This document shows, one piece after another, positions 6,313 through 14,914 of a stretch of 23,853 nucleotides of DNA. The position numbers and the translations under genes were made by a program. Below the pieces are notes generated by a model. That model had not been told where the DNA came from, made no database searches, and was given only the letters and a program-made list of their open reading frames with translations. Positions within the stretch are counted from its first letter, which is position 1. Each line of letters starts with the position of its first letter. Origin of the DNA: an uncultured Clostridia bacterium (GTDB lineage Bacteria > Bacillota > Clostridia > Oscillospirales > Acutalibacteraceae); assembly GCA_937876205.1 (NCBI GenBank), contig CALEII010000060.1, forward strand, positions 1 through 23,853, written 5' to 3'.

Positions 6313-7318
6313 CACAATAAAAGAGCTTTCTCTCCTTTGCGGAACAAGTGGCAGAGAATCAAAAATAAGAGAATATATTATTGAAAAAATAGACGGAAAA
6401 TGCGACTGGCATGAAGATGCACTGGGCAATATAATTGCGTTCAAAAAAGGTGCAAAAATGCCGTCACACAAGGTTATGCTTGATGCCCATATGGACGAGG
6501 TTGGCGTTATTGTCACATTCATTACAGGTGACGGAATGCTGAAATTCTCACCCGTCGGAGGTATCGACACTAAAGTGCTTCTCGCAAGACAGATTGTTTT
6601 TGACAACGGCACTTCCGGTGTTGTCGGAATTAAGCCCATTCATCTTTCAAAGGGTGACGAAAAAACAAAAATCCCCGATGCAGATTCGCTTTATATCGAC
6701 ATTGGTGCCTCATCAAAGGAAGAGGCTGAAAAATATGTAAAAATCGGCGACACAGGTGTATTTTTATCTGATTTCGTTGAATTCGGTGACAGCAGAATCA
6801 AGGGCAAGGCTCTCGACGACAGAGTGGGCTGTGCAATTCTTCTTGATATGATAAATACCGACTTATCTTATGATGCGTATTTTTCTTTTTCAGTTCAGGA
6901 GGAAATAGGGCTGAGAGGCGCAACAACATCAGCTTACGGCATTGGTCCTGAATACGCAATAGTTCTTGAAACAACAACTGCCGCAGACCTTATTGATGTT
7001 CCCGAGCATAAAAAGGTGTGCAGACTCGGAGAAGGTGCAGCTGTTTCATTTATGGACAGAAGCACACTTTACAGCAAAGAGCTTTTTGATACGGCATTCA
7101 GAATTGCAGACGAAAGAGGCATAAAAATTCAGCCCAAAACAGTTGTTGCAGGCGGCAACAACGCCGGAGCCATCCATAAAGCAAGAGCAGGCATAAAAAC
7201 AATCACTGTCAACACGCCTTGCCGTTATCTTCACTCTCCGTCCTGCGTCTGCGACAAAAATGATATTGAAAATGCAAGACAGCTTGCAGAAGCGCTGCTT
7301 GAAGAATTCGCAAAATGA
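6305..7318 (+). CDS. M42 family aminopeptidase (second of a tandem pair)
   Basis: A 337-residue paralogue of the gene before it. It has H62 in LDAHMDEVG, a metal-bridging aspartate in ALDDRVG, the catalytic pair in VQEEIGLRGA, a carboxylate in VLETTTAAD and the final histidine in RYLHSPS. These are the canonical M42 motifs, closer to the family norm than the upstream copy. The start ATG 6305 has AAAGGAG at 6290-6296; an in-frame ATG at 6269 lies deep inside the upstream gene and lacks a site. The overlaps (eight bases with the previous gene, four with the next) indicate translational coupling. The two paralogues could form separate or mixed dodecamers; that is inference. Confidence 0.94.
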   Translation: MLDTIKELSLLCGTSGRESKIREYIIEKIDGKCDWHEDALGNIIAFKKGAKMPSHKVMLDAHMDEVGVIVTFITGDGMLKFSPVGGIDTKVLLARQIVFDNGTSGVVGIKPIHLSKGDEKTKIPDADSLYIDIGASSKEEAEKYVKIGDTGVFLSDFVEFGDSRIKGKALDDRVGCAILLDMINTDLSYDAYFSFSVQEEIGLRGATTSAYGIGPEYAIVLETTTAADLIDVPEHKKVCRLGEGAAVSFMDRSTLYSKELFDTAFRIADERGIKIQPKTVVAGGNNAGAIHKARAGIKTITVNTPCRYLHSPSCVCDKNDIENARQLAEALLEEFAK

Positions 7319-8001
7319 TAAGACTGCTGACAGAAGAAAAAATATCTGAATTTTCGGCTTTCTGTGAAAACAGAACGGTAGGAGCCGTCATATACACAAG
7401 GCTTCTGACATACGGTCTTGACAGAAATGAGGCACTTTTCTGGTATTCTGAGACTGAAAACGGAGCTACAACTGCTGTATTCAGTATGACTGACGGCATT
7501 CTTCTCGTCTGTACCGACGACACTGCCAATGAAGATGAAATTATGCTTTTTGCTGATACGGTCGGTGCATCGGAGGTTACATACGGCTCTGCAGAATTCA
7601 CACTTGAATTCACAGACACAAAAAAAGAATACACCGCCGATGACATCAGCGGTGAAAACATAAAAGATGTGTTTGATGTTGTGTTTGCAAAAGACAATAA
7701 CAGAAAGCTCTATTTTGAGAAATGGTATACAGATGCTTCACACAAAATCCGTCACGGACTTATTCACGGCAAATGTATTTATAAAGACGGAAAATGTGTT
7801 TCTGTGGCCCTCACAAGCGGTGAGACCGACAATACAGCCGTCATTTCATCTGTTGCCACGCTGAAAGAATACAGGAATCAGGGCTTAGGTGAAAGAGTTG
7901 TTTTATCTCTTGCACAGTCACTTGACAAAAATGTTTATCTTATGACAGATAACGAAAAAACAAAAAACTGGTATGAGAATATAGGCTTCAAATCAATATA
8001 A
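7315..8001 (+). CDS. GNAT family N-acetyltransferase
   Basis: A 228-residue protein. The C-terminal ~120 residues have the GNAT fold: AVISSVATLKEYRNQGLGERVV contains the acetyl-CoA pyrophosphate loop R187-N-Q-G190-L-G192, followed by the NWYENIGF motif near the end. The N-terminal ~100 residues are a second, weaker domain, as in other two-part GNATs. It probably acetylates an amine of a small molecule or peptide in the cytoplasm, but the substrate is unknown. The ATG overlaps the stop of the second M42 gene by four bases (ATGA), so it is the last gene of a three-gene operon. Association with aminopeptidases hints at peptide or amino-acid handling (inference). Confidence 0.87.
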   Translation: MIRLLTEEKISEFSAFCENRTVGAVIYTRLLTYGLDRNEALFWYSETENGATTAVFSMTDGILLVCTDDTANEDEIMLFADTVGASEVTYGSAEFTLEFTDTKKEYTADDISGENIKDVFDVVFAKDNNRKLYFEKWYTDASHKIRHGLIHGKCIYKDGKCVSVALTSGETDNTAVISSVATLKEYRNQGLGERVVLSLAQSLDKNVYLMTDNEKTKNWYENIGFKSI

Positions 8002-8043
8002 AAAAGGCATCCTTCGGAATGCACGGGGTTGCTAAGGACAGAA

Positions 8044-8089
8044 AAAAATATTGGGAGACTCTTTGTAATGAAGTCTCCCAATTTTTTTG
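8044..8089. terminator. bidirectional rho-independent terminator between convergent operons
   Basis: An 11-bp perfect stem (8050-8060 with 8072-8082, loop of 11) is flanked by an A run on the left and seven T residues on the right. It can therefore stop the M42/GNAT operon on the plus strand and the cell-wall operon on the minus strand, whose last stop codon is at 8090. Confidence 0.93.
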
Positions 8090-8992
8090 TTATATGATCG
8101 GGTATGTTCTCTCGTAGCCCTCAACCCAGAGATCATCGTAATAATCTCTTGTTCTGACAACTACTTCGTCCTCGTATACCTCAACCTGCATACCGATACC
8201 TGCATCGTAGTCCAATGACACGGGCTCTGTGCAACGGGGCAGATTTATGGACTGAATTCCGTATTCTTCATAGAATGTCCATTCTTCTGTCAGTGCCCAA
8301 TGAGTATGACCGAAGAAATAAAGAAGATTATCAACACCCTGAAGAACTCTTGCAATTTTCATATAATCGCCTTCAGTTGCATAAATGGGATGATGATTGA
8401 ACACAAAAATGGGATTTCCCGTTTTCTGTGCTTCATCGATAACGTCCTCAAGCCACTCAATCTGCTCATCAGTGATATAAGCATCATTTACGGTGTCATC
8501 CTCAGAAGCAAGGAAAATCATATAACAGCCGTTTACGACTCTGTAATAATAAGATTTTGTAAGCCCTGCATCAAAGAAGCTGTTATTGTACCCGAGGAAT
8601 CTGTCACGGAGTTTTTCATAGTCACCTTCGCCGTTGCCGACATCGTGATTGCCCTGAAGCACAAAAATATTTTCACAGGGCTGCAGTCTGTCAAGAGCAC
8701 CGTAGAAGAACATACTCTCAATATCCTGACCGTTCATCGTGTTATCACCGAGAAAAACAACAGCATCAAGCTTATTTTCTGTTGTTTTCACGCCTTTGAT
8801 AATCTTGTGAAAAATTCTGAAGGTCTCAATGTTATTACCCTCTATATGGCAGTCTGAAAGAACGCTGAAATTAAGCTTTACATCATCACTCTTTGCAGAA
8901 TAAGGCTCAGATGTTTTTGCGGGAGTAATCATAAGCATTATTGAAGCAAGAAATACAGAAATAAGTTTTTTCAATGTCAGAATTATTGTCAT
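8090..8992 (-). CDS. exported calcineurin-like metallophosphoesterase
   Basis: A 300-residue two-metal phosphoesterase. All motifs are present: D47-x-H49 (SDCHIEG), GD83N (GDNTMNG), G114-N115-H116-D117, H200-H201 (NHHP) and GHTH at 228-231. Residues 6-24 form a hydrophobic N-terminal segment after KK, so the enzyme is exported or membrane-anchored. ATG 8992 is preferred because GAAAGG lies nine bases upstream; ATG 9001 directly abuts that site. It is the last gene of the six-gene minus-strand operon, 41 bases after the dockerin peptidase gene. Substrate is unknown; extracellular phosphodiester or phosphomonoester hydrolysis connected with the cell wall is possible (inference). Confidence 0.88.
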   Translation of the reverse strand: MTIILTLKKLISVFLASIMLMITPAKTSEPYSAKSDDVKLNFSVLSDCHIEGNNIETFRIFHKIIKGVKTTENKLDAVVFLGDNTMNGQDIESMFFYGALDRLQPCENIFVLQGNHDVGNGEGDYEKLRDRFLGYNNSFFDAGLTKSYYYRVVNGCYMIFLASEDDTVNDAYITDEQIEWLEDVIDEAQKTGNPIFVFNHHPIYATEGDYMKIARVLQGVDNLLYFFGHTHWALTEEWTFYEEYGIQSINLPRCTEPVSLDYDAGIGMQVEVYEDEVVVRTRDYYDDLWVEGYERTYPII

Positions 8993-9012
8993 TGTAAACA
9001 TCCTTTCATATT

Positions 9013-9029
9013 TATTGTATTTTACAATA
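9013..9029. promoter_or_regulatory. short perfect palindrome in the gap before the last operon gene
   Basis: TATTGTA-TTT-TACAATA, two 7-base arms around three T, in the only gap longer than 13 bases in the operon. It could be an operator or a small mRNA hairpin affecting the downstream phosphoesterase. It is AT-rich and could arise by chance. Confidence 0.35.
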
Positions 9030-9033
9030 CCTT

Positions 9034-11154
9034 TTACAGAACATCGTCAAGCTTTGCCGAATAACGGAGAATCTTTCGTGCATCCATAGCATTGATTCTG
9101 CCGTCCTTATTTACATCTGCGGCAATTTTCTGAATATCATCGGGAGTGTCCATCTGTGCAGAAATTCTGAGTGTAAGACGGGCATCCATAGCATTGATTT
9201 TTCCGTCCTTATTGACATCACCTATCAAAACATCAGGCTTTTCGTAATTTTCACTCTTTGTTTCATTACATTTTTTACAGGTGTAAACTTTAAGACTGTT
9301 TGTTACATCAACAACACCGTTATCCCAGTCGTGACCTGTTGCGAGGTCAGAAGAATCAGAATATCTGTAAAGCGTTCTTGTTTCATACTTTGCATCGTCT
9401 GTGACTGAAAATGCGTTATCAGTCCATTCGCCCCATTCTGTTTCTCTTGTGTATTCATACATCATTTCGTATGTAGTAACCGGAACGCTCACAACGGGAA
9501 TTGCAGGCTGCCACCAGTAAGTCTGATTACAGGCTGAGCTGTTTGAGAAGTTTACTGCACCTGCAGAGGCTGTCACACCTCTGTACTCTGTTGTGTAGAA
9601 TGCGTGGAACACATCGTAAGGTCTGTTTGAAGAATTATCCCAGCTTGAATAACGGTCATTTATAAGTCTGTTTATAGGAGAATTGCCGTTGTATTTTGAC
9701 GAACACCAGTGCCAGTAAATGTAACCTGTTGTTTTTGCAGAGCCGACTTCAACCTTTGTTGTGTCGTTTTCATATGCAACGGGCTTGAATTTATTATACT
9801 TATAATAAAGAGGATGATCTCCTGCAAAGCCTGAAGGGAATGACTCAACATAAGAAACTGTTTCGGTTTTCCCCTCGCCCCACGCTTTACCCACAAGAGT
9901 CCAGCCTGCAAGCTCCGCCTCGGGTGAAAGCTTTGTTTCACTCTGCATATAACGGTACTGAGTCTTTGTCTGGATTCTTGATTCATCAACATCGGGCTTT
10001 ACTTCTGACCACTCAGACCAGATATCTTCATCTGTAACGGGTCTGACTGCAGAATCATTGCATCGTGAACAGATGCTGACATATTTTGCATTTTCAGTGC
10101 AGGTGGGATCGATTCTTGTCTCCTTATAATCGTGCCCGAGAGGCTCAACGTCTGTGGTTGTTTTGTAGTCACAGTTCACACAGGAAACAGTCTGCACACC
10201 CTTTTCCGTACAGGTAGGCTGTGTTGTGATGATGCCGTCACCGAGAGTATGCTTTGTTTCAAACACAAAACGGCAGTCTGCTTTTGCATTAAGTGTACCT
10301 GAAAAGCTCTGCACACCTGTAAGCACACAGCAAGCTGTTGTTTTGACATCCTTGATTTCGTATGCTGTGCCTTTTGCGTGATTTTTGCAATAATCTGTCA
10401 CATCATCTGCAACGAGTGATCCGTTTATATAAACATCGAATGTTGCAATACCGTCGAGCACACCCTTGTCTGCGCCGTCAAGCTTTGCATTGACATCAAG
10501 TGTGTATTCTGCCGCACCGGGGTTCCACTGATAAGGTGCACTGTAAAGAGTAAGTGATGCAGCATTGTAAAGATTGAACGTTCTGCCCCAATAAATATTA
10601 CATTTATCGCCAACGTTACATTCACCGAGGGTGACAACACTGCCTGAAACACCCGTTACAAATACCCAGTGTCCCCAGGTTGCATCTGCTCCGCCGCCCT
10701 TGTAGTGTATAACATCACCGGGTTTTACCACTGAAACGGCAGTGTTCTTATTTGTTACCTGTGACCAACCGAGAACATTTGTTGAACCGGGGTATGCAAG
10801 GTCTGCCATAAGACGGGCAAAACCTGCACACTGTGTAGCCTGATTATAATATGTATTACAGTCATACTGACCGACAGGCGCTGTTGCACTGTGTGAATAG
10901 CAGGGGTGATCTGTTACCGAAAACAGTATATCACCGCAGTTGCTTCCGTAATGCTGCCAGCCTGCGTTAGGATTGTATCCGTGACCGGATTGTGCCTTAT
11001 GATTCCAGTATTTGCCGTGGGGAAAGCTTGCTTTCATCTGAGCAAGAGTCCAGCCGCTGTCTGCACTTGCATAAATTGCAGGGACAGAACAGACTAACAC
11101 TGCAAGACAAAGAATCAAACTTATTATCTTCCTGATTTTCATTTTAATCACCAT
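9034..11154 (-). CDS. secreted CHAP/NlpC-like cysteine peptidase with dockerin
   Basis: A 706-residue exported protein. Signal peptide: residues 5-31 (MKIRKIISLILCLAVLV...YASA). Residues ~35-205 look like a papain-fold CHAP or NlpC/P60-type domain: candidate nucleophile C109 (TQCAGFARLMADLA), PGDVIHY, H162 (WGHWVFVTGV) and polar residues E178/N180. Residues ~305-380 hold two CxxC surface modules (PTCTEKG...CVNC, PTCTENA...CSRC); a third (YTCKKCNE) comes near 620. Two WSEW/WGEW...YRY modules flank a Trp/Tyr-rich segment (GYIYWHWC). A type I dockerin (about 645-704, two intact calcium loops) ends the protein. A weak alternative start is ATG 11142, just before MKIRK. The ATG at 11154 overlaps the upstream stop by one base. 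It probably cleaves peptidoglycan peptides or amide bonds. Confidence 0.82.
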   Translation of the reverse strand: MVIKMKIRKIISLILCLAVLVCSVPAIYASADSGWTLAQMKASFPHGKYWNHKAQSGHGYNPNAGWQHYGSNCGDILFSVTDHPCYSHSATAPVGQYDCNTYYNQATQCAGFARLMADLAYPGSTNVLGWSQVTNKNTAVSVVKPGDVIHYKGGGADATWGHWVFVTGVSGSVVTLGECNVGDKCNIYWGRTFNLYNAASLTLYSAPYQWNPGAAEYTLDVNAKLDGADKGVLDGIATFDVYINGSLVADDVTDYCKNHAKGTAYEIKDVKTTACCVLTGVQSFSGTLNAKADCRFVFETKHTLGDGIITTQPTCTEKGVQTVSCVNCDYKTTTDVEPLGHDYKETRIDPTCTENAKYVSICSRCNDSAVRPVTDEDIWSEWSEVKPDVDESRIQTKTQYRYMQSETKLSPEAELAGWTLVGKAWGEGKTETVSYVESFPSGFAGDHPLYYKYNKFKPVAYENDTTKVEVGSAKTTGYIYWHWCSSKYNGNSPINRLINDRYSSWDNSSNRPYDVFHAFYTTEYRGVTASAGAVNFSNSSACNQTYWWQPAIPVVSVPVTTYEMMYEYTRETEWGEWTDNAFSVTDDAKYETRTLYRYSDSSDLATGHDWDNGVVDVTNSLKVYTCKKCNETKSENYEKPDVLIGDVNKDGKINAMDARLTLRISAQMDTPDDIQKIAADVNKDGRINAMDARKILRYSAKLDDVL

Positions 11155-12350
11155 TATATTTCTATTTTTGTTTTCAGACTGTTATCTGAAACAGTTCTCC
11201 AGAAGCCTCTTGCGACGACTTCGACTGTGTATTTACCCTCTGCAACATCCTTGATTTCAGCTGTGATTGTTTCGGGCATATTGTAAAGGTAATAATGAGA
11301 CCAGACGGAAACCTGCTTTGCGATATTGCCTTTTTCATTTCTGAATCTTATTATGTAGTCGTTGACTCTTTCTTCACCCGTTGCCTGCGAAAAAACAACC
11401 CTTACGCCGTCTTCTGTCTTTTCGGCTGTGATGAATGAGTCATTATCGAAATGGGTGGGCTTTTCCGTACCTGCTCTGCGTATTGTATATTCGAATGATG
11501 ACGGGTCAGATGGCGTGTTAATTTTCCACGCATCACGGAAGAAGTTCTCTGTAAGAATATCAACGGGATACACTCTGACTCTGTTACTTTCGTCTGCTTC
11601 AACAATAAGATACTGTGCACATTCTTCCTTGTCTGTGGGGATTGTGCCGCCGATTTTGCCGAATTCATCCATTTCAAAATAGCTCAGTGACCCTGTGCCG
11701 AAGGATGTGAAATATTCCTGATGCACACTTCTCGGGTCATTTATCGGACAATGCGAATGACCTGAGAATGTTATGAGCTGAGGATAGTTTGAAAGAATCT
11801 CATAAAGCTCGTCTTCACCCCAATAAATACTGCCGTAAACAGTGTCTGTCACGTGGGGATGCTGAAAGAAGAAAATAGGTTTTTCAAGTGAATCTGCCGC
11901 TGCTTCTTTAAGGGCTGAAGCCACGAATTCCTGCTCGGCATCGTAGAAATGGCAACCGTTTGTACAGGAGGCACCTACAAGGTGAAAACCGTTTATAACC
12001 TTGTGTGAGTAGTAGTGCATACCGAATATTCTCTTGAGCTTTTCTTTGGCGGCTTCTTCACCCTCGCCGTGATATTCGTGACTTGCCATAAAGAGTGTCA
12101 CATCGGTTTCAGGCTTTAATTTTTCGTCAAGGACTTCCTTGAAATTGAGCATTTCCTGTTCTCTGCCGCTGTTTGCGAAGTCACCGACTGCAACAAAAGC
12201 ATCTATTTTTTTGTAATTGCTGTTTTCAGCATAGTTATATGCAAAATCAAGACCTTTACGAAGTCTTGCAAGCTCTCTGCATTCCTTATCTTCCTTGACG
12301 TGAATGTCACTCATAACAATCATTCTGAATTTCGGGGTAAAATCAGACAT
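11154..12350 (-). CDS. calcineurin-like metallophosphoesterase with C-terminal beta domain
   Basis: A 398-residue protein with no signal peptide. Phosphoesterase motifs are D14-x-H16 (SDIHVKE), GD57FAN, H164-P-H166 (FQHPH) and GHSH (197-200). The usual GNH[D/E] motif is altered: residues 88-92 read MASHE, so the metal/phosphate-binding Asn is Ser90 while His91 is kept. Residues ~290-398 form an Ig/fibronectin-like beta domain (VRVVFSQATGEERVNDYIIRF, then GKYTVEVVARGFW). ATG 12350 is chosen over ATG 12377 because AAAGGTGG lies just upstream and the longer form would overlap asnB. It follows asnB by 13 bases. Activity may be reduced by the substitution; the substrate is unknown. Confidence 0.85.
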   Translation of the reverse strand: MSDFTPKFRMIVMSDIHVKEDKECRELARLRKGLDFAYNYAENSNYKKIDAFVAVGDFANSGREQEMLNFKEVLDEKLKPETDVTLFMASHEYHGEGEEAAKEKLKRIFGMHYYSHKVINGFHLVGASCTNGCHFYDAEQEFVASALKEAAADSLEKPIFFFQHPHVTDTVYGSIYWGEDELYEILSNYPQLITFSGHSHCPINDPRSVHQEYFTSFGTGSLSYFEMDEFGKIGGTIPTDKEECAQYLIVEADESNRVRVYPVDILTENFFRDAWKINTPSDPSSFEYTIRRAGTEKPTHFDNDSFITAEKTEDGVRVVFSQATGEERVNDYIIRFRNEKGNIAKQVSVWSHYYLYNMPETITAEIKDVAEGKYTVEVVARGFWRTVSDNSLKTKIEI

Positions 12351-12363
12351 TTTTATCCACCTT

Positions 12364-14208
12364 TCAGTTTTCAACAAAATACTTATTATACCAGAGTATG
12401 AATGAATAAACTGACCAGATTCGTTTCATATTCTTCTCTTTGTCATTCTTATGGTTATCGAGAAGCGCCATAATATAATCTGTATCAAAGAACATTTCTG
12501 CAGTTTCACTTGTGAATGCTTCCTTGACCATATTATAGAATTTATCTCTCTTGAGCCAGTCGTTAAGAGGTGTAAGGAAGCCTGTTTTGGGCATACTTGC
12601 TGTCTTTTCGGGCACCTGACTGAGGGCTGCACCACGCAGGGCAATCTTTGTCTGCTCTTTTGACACTCTGTATCTTGTGGGAATTGAGAGAGCAACCTTG
12701 AGCATCTCTTTATCAAGGAAAGGCACACGCAGCTCAAGTGAGTTTGCCATTGACATTCTGTCAGCCTTTACAAGAATATCCTGAACAAGCCAGGTCTGCA
12801 TATCAACATACTGCATTCTTGTTACATCGTCAACGCCCTTACACATATCGAAATAAGGCTTTGTGAATGTTGCGGGATTTTCTGCAGGGATATCGGGGTC
12901 AAGCACCTTGTCTCTCTCGTCGTGATTAAAAACATAATTGTTTCTGACAAAATTCTCTTCAATACCCTCAGCACCACGCATAAGGAAGCGTCTGCCGTGG
13001 AATCGGGGAAGACTCTTTGCAACACCTGCAGCTGCCTTACGAAGTCCTAAGGGCAGCTTCTGATAATTCTCAAAATTGAGAGGATCTTTATAATAATGAT
13101 AGCCGCCGAAAAGCTCATCTGCGCCCTCACCGGAAAGCACAACCTTAACCTGCTCACTTGCAAGCTTTGTAAGAAAATAAAGTGCTATAGCAGAGGGGTT
13201 GGGCAGAGGCTCGTCCATATAATACTGAACTGTGGGAGCGGCCTCAAAGAATTCATCTGCAGAAATCTTCTTGATGTAGTTATCAACACCTGCAGTTTTT
13301 GCAAATTCCTGAGCGTATTTCAGCTCCGAATACTTCTCTTCTTCATAACCTACTGAGAAAGTACGGACCTTGTTATTTCTTGACATTTCCTTTACGACAT
13401 AGCTTGAGTCAACACCGCTGGAAAGGAAGCAGCCGACCTCAACATCTGCAATGCCGTGAACGGTTGTTGAATCACGGAAGGTTTCGGCAATAATCTTTTC
13501 CCATTCCTCAAGATTCTTGCTCTCGTCAATGTTGTATTCCATTTCGTAATACTTGCCCTGAGTCATTTCGCCGTTTTTCCACTCAAAATATGAAGCGGGA
13601 GCAAGCTTATATACATTTTTAAAGAGTGTTTCATTTGAAGGAATATATTCAAAGCACAGATATTCGGGGATTCTGTCACGGTTGAGTTCCTTTTCAAACT
13701 TAGGGTTTGAAAGGAAAGACTTTATTTCTGAGCCGAACATAAAGGTGCCGTTTTTGATGTAATAGAAGAAGGGCTTGATGCCGAAAATATCCCTTGCGCC
13801 GAAGAGCTTCTTCTCTTTTTTATCCCAGATAACAAAAACGAACATACCACGGAGTTTAGGGAGTAAATCCTTGCCGTATTCCTCATAGCCGTGAATGAGC
13901 ACCTCGGAGTCTGTATGTGTATAGAACTTATGCCCCTTTGCGAGAAGGTCTTCACGCAGAGTCTGAAAGTTATAAATTTCACCGTTAAAAACAAGCACCT
14001 TTGACTTGTCTTCATTATATATGGGCTGACTTCCGCCCTCAAGGTCAATGATACTCAGTCTTCTGAAGCCGAGAGAAACGTCATCGTCCACATAATAATC
14101 GTCCATATCCGGACCACGGTGGACAATTCTGTCTGCCATTGCCCTTACGGTTTTATTGTTGTAATCTGCATCTGCAGTTTCATTGAGAAAGCCTACAAAT
14201 CCGCACAT
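12364..14208 (-). CDS. asnB: glutamine-dependent asparagine synthetase-type amidotransferase
   Basis: A 614-residue protein with an N-terminal glutaminase domain: nucleophile C2 (MCGFVGF), R50, FNGEIYN 74-80 and HTD98-100. The synthetase domain has the ATP pyrophosphatase loop LSSGVDSS (262-269) and a later SGEGADELFGGYHYY segment. It converts a carboxylate to an amide using Gln and ATP. By sequence alone it is AsnB/AsnO-like and could make L-Asn. Its position directly after an aspartate racemase and a D-Asp-ligase-like gene resembles Lactococcus AsnH, which amidates D-Asp in the peptidoglycan bridge, so that role is likely (inference). The start has AAAGGGTGA just upstream, and only one base separates it from the racemase stop. 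Confidence 0.93.
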   Translation of the reverse strand: MCGFVGFLNETADADYNNKTVRAMADRIVHRGPDMDDYYVDDDVSLGFRRLSIIDLEGGSQPIYNEDKSKVLVFNGEIYNFQTLREDLLAKGHKFYTHTDSEVLIHGYEEYGKDLLPKLRGMFVFVIWDKKEKKLFGARDIFGIKPFFYYIKNGTFMFGSEIKSFLSNPKFEKELNRDRIPEYLCFEYIPSNETLFKNVYKLAPASYFEWKNGEMTQGKYYEMEYNIDESKNLEEWEKIIAETFRDSTTVHGIADVEVGCFLSSGVDSSYVVKEMSRNNKVRTFSVGYEEEKYSELKYAQEFAKTAGVDNYIKKISADEFFEAAPTVQYYMDEPLPNPSAIALYFLTKLASEQVKVVLSGEGADELFGGYHYYKDPLNFENYQKLPLGLRKAAAGVAKSLPRFHGRRFLMRGAEGIEENFVRNNYVFNHDERDKVLDPDIPAENPATFTKPYFDMCKGVDDVTRMQYVDMQTWLVQDILVKADRMSMANSLELRVPFLDKEMLKVALSIPTRYRVSKEQTKIALRGAALSQVPEKTASMPKTGFLTPLNDWLKRDKFYNMVKEAFTSETAEMFFDTDYIMALLDNHKNDKEKNMKRIWSVYSFILWYNKYFVEN

Positions 14209-14209
14209 T

Positions 14210-14914
14210 TTATTTCACCCTTTTACCACATAATTCAATGCTTCGTTTTGCCAATACTTCAAGAGAATCGACAATATCGTTACGGTTTAAATCAAAGTCT
14301 TTATTTATAACAGACAGCTCCGTACAGCCGAGTGCTACGGCATCACAGCCGTCTGCCTTCATATTTCCGACTATTTTAAGAAATTCATTTATATTTATTT
14401 CTTTTCCCGCTTTGACCTGATTATAAATGATATTCATCAGCGACTGCTCATCCTGAAGTGAAGGCACAGCCCACTGAACACCGTGTTTTTCGCACATTCT
14501 CTGATATGAGCCTGCTGAAACGGTACCCTTTGTTGCAAGTATGCCGAGCTTTTTTATCCCCATTCTGTCCTTTGCGTACACAACTGTCTCCTCAATAATA
14601 TTGAGCATAGGGATTGTTATGTTATTCTGAATCTGCTCATAGAAGAAGTGTGCTGTATTACAAGGCATAACAACATAGTCCGAGCCTGCCGACTGAAGCT
14701 TTTTTGCATCTTCAATCATCATAGGCAGCGGATTCGGTTTTGAGTTATCGAGTATAAAATCAGTTCTGTCGGGTATGGCGGCGTGATTGAGGACTATCAT
14801 TGAAATATGGTCCTGATCCTTCTGTGCTTCAGTCATTTTTACAATAAGATCCATAAAATAGACAGTTGCAAGAGGCCCCAGACCGCCTAAAATACCGAGT
14901 GTTTTTTCACTCAT
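14210..14914 (-). CDS. aspartate/glutamate racemase family protein (probable aspartate racemase)
   Basis: A cofactor-independent racemase of 234 residues. It has the nucleotide-like N-terminal loop LGILGGLGPLAT and the two catalytic cysteines C85 (MPCNTAH) and C197 (LGCTELS), the arrangement of the YgeA/RacD group. It interconverts L- and D-aspartate (less likely glutamate) in the cytoplasm. The ATG overlaps the stop of the ATP-grasp gene by one base (TAATG) and the amidotransferase follows after one base. This three-gene coupling argues that D-Asp is made for the neighbouring ligase rather than for general metabolism. The family call is secure; aspartate specificity rests on the motif class and context. 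Confidence 0.9.
   Translation of the reverse strand: MSEKTLGILGGLGPLATVYFMDLIVKMTEAQKDQDHISMIVLNHAAIPDRTDFILDNSKPNPLPMMIEDAKKLQSAGSDYVVMPCNTAHFFYEQIQNNITIPMLNIIEETVVYAKDRMGIKKLGILATKGTVSAGSYQRMCEKHGVQWAVPSLQDEQSLMNIIYNQVKAGKEININEFLKIVGNMKADGCDAVALGCTELSVINKDFDLNRNDIVDSLEVLAKRSIELCGKRVK

Noticed and set aside
8002..8040. Small hairpin GCATCC-TTCG-GAATGC after the GNAT gene as a separate terminator
   Set aside because: The stem has a mismatch and is not followed by a T run; the strong bidirectional terminator at 8044-8089 is sufficient.
8300..8857. 185-codon plus-strand open frame
   Set aside because: It is a shadow of the minus-strand metallophosphoesterase, which has all family motifs.
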